A model generated the notes under the pieces. The model had not been told where the DNA came from. It did not search any database and saw nothing but the letters and a program-made list of their open reading frames with translations. From Chloroflexota bacterium (GTDB lineage: Bacteria > Chloroflexota > Limnocylindria > Limnocylindrales > CSP1-4): a stretch of DNA of 5,948 nt. The stretch spans positions 1-5,948 of the forward strand of contig JAJYDP010000329.1 in NCBI GenBank assembly GCA_021777365.1. Reading direction: 5' to 3'. The translations under genes and the position numbers were made by a program. Shown piece after piece: positions 4,019-5,948 of this stretch (the first letter of the stretch is position 1; each line of letters begins with the position of its first letter).

Positions 4019-5466
4019 TCGGAGCGGTCGAAGCGGAGCGACAGGTCAGGCAGCGCCTCGTCGTCCAGCACCTCCCGCGCCCGCGTCACCGCGACGTACC
4101 GCAGCCGGAGGTCGGACGGGGCGACGCTGCCGGGGAAGTCGCCGGCGATCCGCACGGTCGGCCACTCGCGGCCCTTCGCCTTGTGCGCCGTGCTGATCAC
4201 CACGTCGGCGCGGTCCTCGCTGGCAGCGCGGGTCAGGGCCGACACGATCACGTCCGGCCCGAACTGGTCGACGAGTCGGACGAGCAGCCGCAGGTCCTCA
4301 CCCTCGGGGTCCTGCTCGACGTACGTCCGCACGGCGTCCCACGACGAGAACGCGGCCAGCTCCGGGTGCGCCGTCGAGCCGGTGGTCATCAGCATCTGCG
4401 CGGCCTGCGCGAAGCTCACGACGTCCTGACCGCCTCCCACGAGGGCGGGGTGGCGGCCCTCGGCCTCCAGCCGCAGCAGCTCCGTCACGCCCACGGCGTT
4501 CGTCCGGGTGAGGATCGCGCGCGGCTCCGCCAGCGACTCCACGCGGGAGGCTACGGCCGGGTTGCCCCGCAGCAGCACCGGGGCGTCGAGCAGGCGGAGG
4601 ATACCGTTCGCCACGTCGGCCACGGCGTCCCCGAAGCGGAACGACTGCGACAGCGTGGTCCGCACCGGCACGTCCACGCGCGAGAGGGCGTCGATCGCCC
4701 CCATCCACGCATAGATCTCCTGATGCGGGTCGCCCACGTAGACCCGCTGCGCGTCGCGCTGGGCGGCCACGATGGCGGCCATGACCGGGCTGGTGTCCTG
4801 CGACTCGTCGAACAGCACGAAGTCGGCCGAGATCACGGGGCCGGAGAGCTGCCACGCCTTCAGGTAGTGCTCGTGGCGGTACGTCGCCCAGCCGTAGGGG
4901 CGCTGGAGGTCGTCCCAGATCATCGTCGCGTACGGCAGCAGCAGCGTCGCCAGCCGCCGGTTGTTGTCCCAGCCGCGGTGGCCGTTCACCACCGGGTCGA
5001 GCCCGTCCACGTACGGGAAGTGGGCGGGCTGGATGCTCGGCTCGTCACTCTGGCAGAAGCGGGACACCGCCCTGCTGCACAGGCCCGCGAGGTAGCCGGG
5101 CTGGAGGGGGCGGGGCTTACCCTCGAAGTCGGGCACCGTCAGCGGCCCCAGCCCCATGCGGCGGGCAAGCTCCCAGCCGGGCACTCGCCGGGATGCTCCC
5201 AGCCGCTCGGCGTAGCGCTTCCCCACCGCGCCGAAGGCAAGCGAGTGGACGGTGTTCACGCGGACGTTGGGCGGGAACTTCGTCTTCGCCTCGTCCACGA
5301 GGGCGCGGTTGAACGCGAGGTACTGGCCCCGCCGGCGAGTGGACTCGGCCAGCATGACGAGGGTGCTCGTCTTGCCCGTGCCGGCTAGCGCCTCCACGGC
5401 CATCGACTGCCCGGTGCCGAACAGGCGGATGGCCTCCGCCTGCTCCTCGGTCGGCCGGAGGCTCAT
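4006..5466 (-). CDS. UvrD/Rep-type superfamily 1 DNA helicase (FBH1-like)
   Basis: An ATP-dependent 3'-5'-type DNA helicase of 486 residues, probably cytoplasmic and active in phage replication, recombination or repair. Motifs in order: Q-motif LRPTEEQAEAI (3-13); Walker A EALAGTGKTSTL (25-36); Ia YLAFNRAL (49-56); Ib NTVHSLAFGA (71-80); Walker B VLFDESQDT (217-225); III VYVGDPHQEIYAWMGA (242-257); IV LSQSFRFGDAVA (272-283); V STAHKAKGREWPTV (425-438); VI LRYVAVTRARE (455-465). All catalytic residues, including DESQD and the motif VI arginine, are present. It is shorter than cellular UvrD or PcrA (about 700), with reduced 1B/2B insertions, as in compact FBH1-like and phage enzymes. No nuclease domain is fused. 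The start at 5466 overlaps the previous TGA (ATGA); an open extension to 5607 is out-of-frame sequence of that gene. Its stop lies in the P2 -35 box. Confidence 0.95.
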   Translation of the reverse strand: MSLRPTEEQAEAIRLFGTGQSMAVEALAGTGKTSTLVMLAESTRRRGQYLAFNRALVDEAKTKFPPNVRVNTVHSLAFGAVGKRYAERLGASRRVPGWELARRMGLGPLTVPDFEGKPRPLQPGYLAGLCSRAVSRFCQSDEPSIQPAHFPYVDGLDPVVNGHRGWDNNRRLATLLLPYATMIWDDLQRPYGWATYRHEHYLKAWQLSGPVISADFVLFDESQDTSPVMAAIVAAQRDAQRVYVGDPHQEIYAWMGAIDALSRVDVPVRTTLSQSFRFGDAVADVANGILRLLDAPVLLRGNPAVASRVESLAEPRAILTRTNAVGVTELLRLEAEGRHPALVGGGQDVVSFAQAAQMLMTTGSTAHPELAAFSSWDAVRTYVEQDPEGEDLRLLVRLVDQFGPDVIVSALTRAASEDRADVVISTAHKAKGREWPTVRIAGDFPGSVAPSDLRLRYVAVTRAREVLDDEALPDLSLRFDRSELTR

Positions 5467-5717
5467 CGGGCGGCCTCGTCGCGCTCGGCATTGATCCGCC
5501 GGTCCCTCGCCTCGGCGCGGGTGAAGTACCGGTACGGCAGGTCCGTGCGGATCTCGTGGTACCGGCCGTCCGCGACGGGGTACCACGTCACCTCGGCCAG
5601 CATCCACCCGCCGTCCTCAGCCTTCCGGGCCTCGTAGGTCCGGCCGGTGGCGGGGGACTCGAAGCGGTACGCCCCGTCCGGCTGACGGGTGAAGTGGACG
5701 GTGTTCGGGGTCTGCAT
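5463..5717 (-). CDS. Hypothetical 84-residue protein upstream of helicase
   Basis: Unrecognised. The ATG at 5717 follows the conserved P1 leader, with AAGGGAG 9 nt upstream. An open frame continues back to 5939 but passes through the promoter and the hairpin region, so it is not used. The product is a small, probably beta-rich N-terminal domain (TVHFTRQPDGAYRFESPATG, then TYEARKAEDGGWMLAEVTW) followed by a short helix YFTRAEARDRRINAERDEAAR. Aromatic and charged residues alternate in the strands. It ends with an ATGA overlap with the helicase, so the two are probably translated together; a helper role for the helicase is only guilt by association. Confidence 0.82.
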   Translation of the reverse strand: MQTPNTVHFTRQPDGAYRFESPATGRTYEARKAEDGGWMLAEVTWYPVADGRYHEIRTDLPYRYFTRAEARDRRINAERDEAAR

Positions 5718-5726
5718 GATCGGTGG

Positions 5727-5741
5727 CTCCCTTGCTGGTAG
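5727..5741 (-). promoter_or_regulatory. Start-associated leader of P1 (SD-containing)
   Basis: CTACCAGCAAGGGAG, identical to the P3 copy and again exactly 4 nt past the -10 box. It ends 9 nt before the ATG at 5717. The first bases also form the right arm of an inverted repeat GGTAG-N2-CTACC (5737-5748) that overlaps the -10 box and would cover the transcript start. Confidence 0.75.
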
Positions 5742-5745
5742 GACT

Positions 5746-5784
5746 ACCCTACCCCATCGGGGAGAGGCTGTCAACGGGTAAGTT
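5746..5784 (-). promoter_or_regulatory. Promoter P1 (TTGACA-N17-TAGGGT)
   Basis: TTGACA (5769-5774), a 17-bp spacer and TAGGGT (5746-5751) on the minus strand, with the shared AACTTACCCG block before the -35 box. The spacer contains a small inverted repeat CCCC-ATC-GGGG (5752-5762), not present in P2 or P3. It serves the 84-residue gene and the helicase. Unlike P2 and P3, no complete gene ends in its -35 box. Confidence 0.85.
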
Positions 5785-5833
5785 TGCAGCGAGTTTCGGG
5801 CGGGCCGCATCGCCTTGCAGGGGGCTATCACGG

Positions 5834-5848
5834 GCGGGCCGAGCCCGC
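5834..5848. terminator. Short GC hairpin, terminator-like
   Basis: GCGGGC-CGA-GCCCGC, a perfect 6-bp stem with a 3-nt loop, lies between P1 and the larger hairpin. It has no T-run on either side, so it is not a classical intrinsic terminator, although GC-rich actinobacterial hairpins often lack one. It could stop transcripts arriving from the right before P1. Confidence 0.35.
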
Positions 5849-5856
5849 TATGATGT

Positions 5857-5945
5857 GCCCGCCACCGGAGGTCGCTCCAAGGGTGACCCGGAGACGATCC
5901 GGAGCGGGCGGGGGTGGCGGGCGAGTACCCGTCCGCCACCCCCGC
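5857..5945. other. Nested and competing inverted repeats (structured RNA or bidirectional terminator)
   Basis: This stretch has no supported gene. A long hairpin has arms 5908-5923 and 5930-5945 (13 perfect pairs, then G-T, C-G and G-C) around the loop AGTACC. A second, exclusive pairing joins GCCCGCCACC (5857-5866) to GGTGGCGGGC (5913-5922), enclosing CGCTCC/GGAGCG (5873-5878 with 5901-5906) and GGGTGACCC (5881-5889). The second partner arm is part of the first hairpin, so the two folds cannot coexist. A TATGAT at 5849-5854 on the plus strand could be a -10 box, but no matching -35 is seen. The simplest reading is a bidirectional terminator region; an attenuator-like leader or small RNA is possible. 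The right edge of the window hides the downstream context. Confidence 0.5.
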
Positions 5946-5948
5946 TGC

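Noticed and set aside
4183..5388. A 401-codon plus-strand open frame.
   Set aside because: It is antisense to the helicase, whose motifs are all in order; the translated sequence is His/Arg/Val-rich without any domain.
5463..5939. A longer 158-codon version of the gene before the helicase.
   Set aside because: The extension runs through promoter P1 and the hairpin region; the ATG at 5717 has the conserved ribosome binding site.
5857..5945. A tRNA gene in the structured region.
   Set aside because: No T-arm consensus, no anticodon-arm layout and no acceptor stem of seven pairs at the right spacing.
5850..5948. A plus-strand frame beginning ATG at 5850 and open to the window edge.
   Set aside because: No ribosome binding site, composition dominated by the inverted repeats, and no comparison possible beyond the edge.

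Overview
The window is strongly GC-rich, and nearly every third codon position in the real genes is G or C. It is packed with short genes, all on the minus strand, whose stop and start codons overlap. It holds no structural, lysis or housekeeping gene. This is the style of an accessory or early region of an actinobacteriophage (Streptomyces-type host likely) or a related actinobacterial mobile element. The host assignment is inference from composition, gene style and protein families.

Layout, read right to left in the direction of transcription. Positions 5718-5948 are non-coding: an elaborate set of GC-rich inverted repeats (5834-5945) followed by promoter P1. P1 serves a small hypothetical gene (5463-5717) and a UvrD-type superfamily 1 helicase (4006-5466), which overlap by ATGA. 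The helicase stop codon lies inside the -35 box of promoter P2. P2 drives three small genes (3599-3955, 3315-3602, 3073-3318) with overlapping ends, and the stop codon of the last lies inside the -35 box of promoter P3. P3 drives a longer cascade: 2834-3019, a 44-residue gene at 2703-2837, 2464-2703, 1967-2467, a short broken-looking gene near 1751-1949, an Ala/Trp-repeat protein (1074-1754), another frameshifted small gene (873-1077), an XRE-type repressor-like protein (544-876) and an SAM-dependent methyltransferase that runs off the left edge (1-547).

The most striking feature is the triplicated expression cassette. P1, P2 and P3 share an upstream block ending in a perfect TTGACA, an exact 17-bp spacer, a TANNGT -10 box, an exact 4-nt gap and an almost invariant 15-nt leader that contains the Shine-Dalgarno sequence. 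In P2 and P3 the TGA of TTGACA is also the stop codon of the gene upstream. The three units therefore look like one co-regulated, mosaic set of small-gene operons.

Functions can be named for three products: helicase (DNA unwinding in replication, repair or recombination), XRE regulator, and methyltransferase. The Ala-rich protein resembles a widespread but uncharacterised phage/actinobacterial family. The rest are unrecognised. Two small genes (near 980 and near 1800) show sharp reading-frame switches in third-position GC, which suggests frameshifts in sequence or biology.
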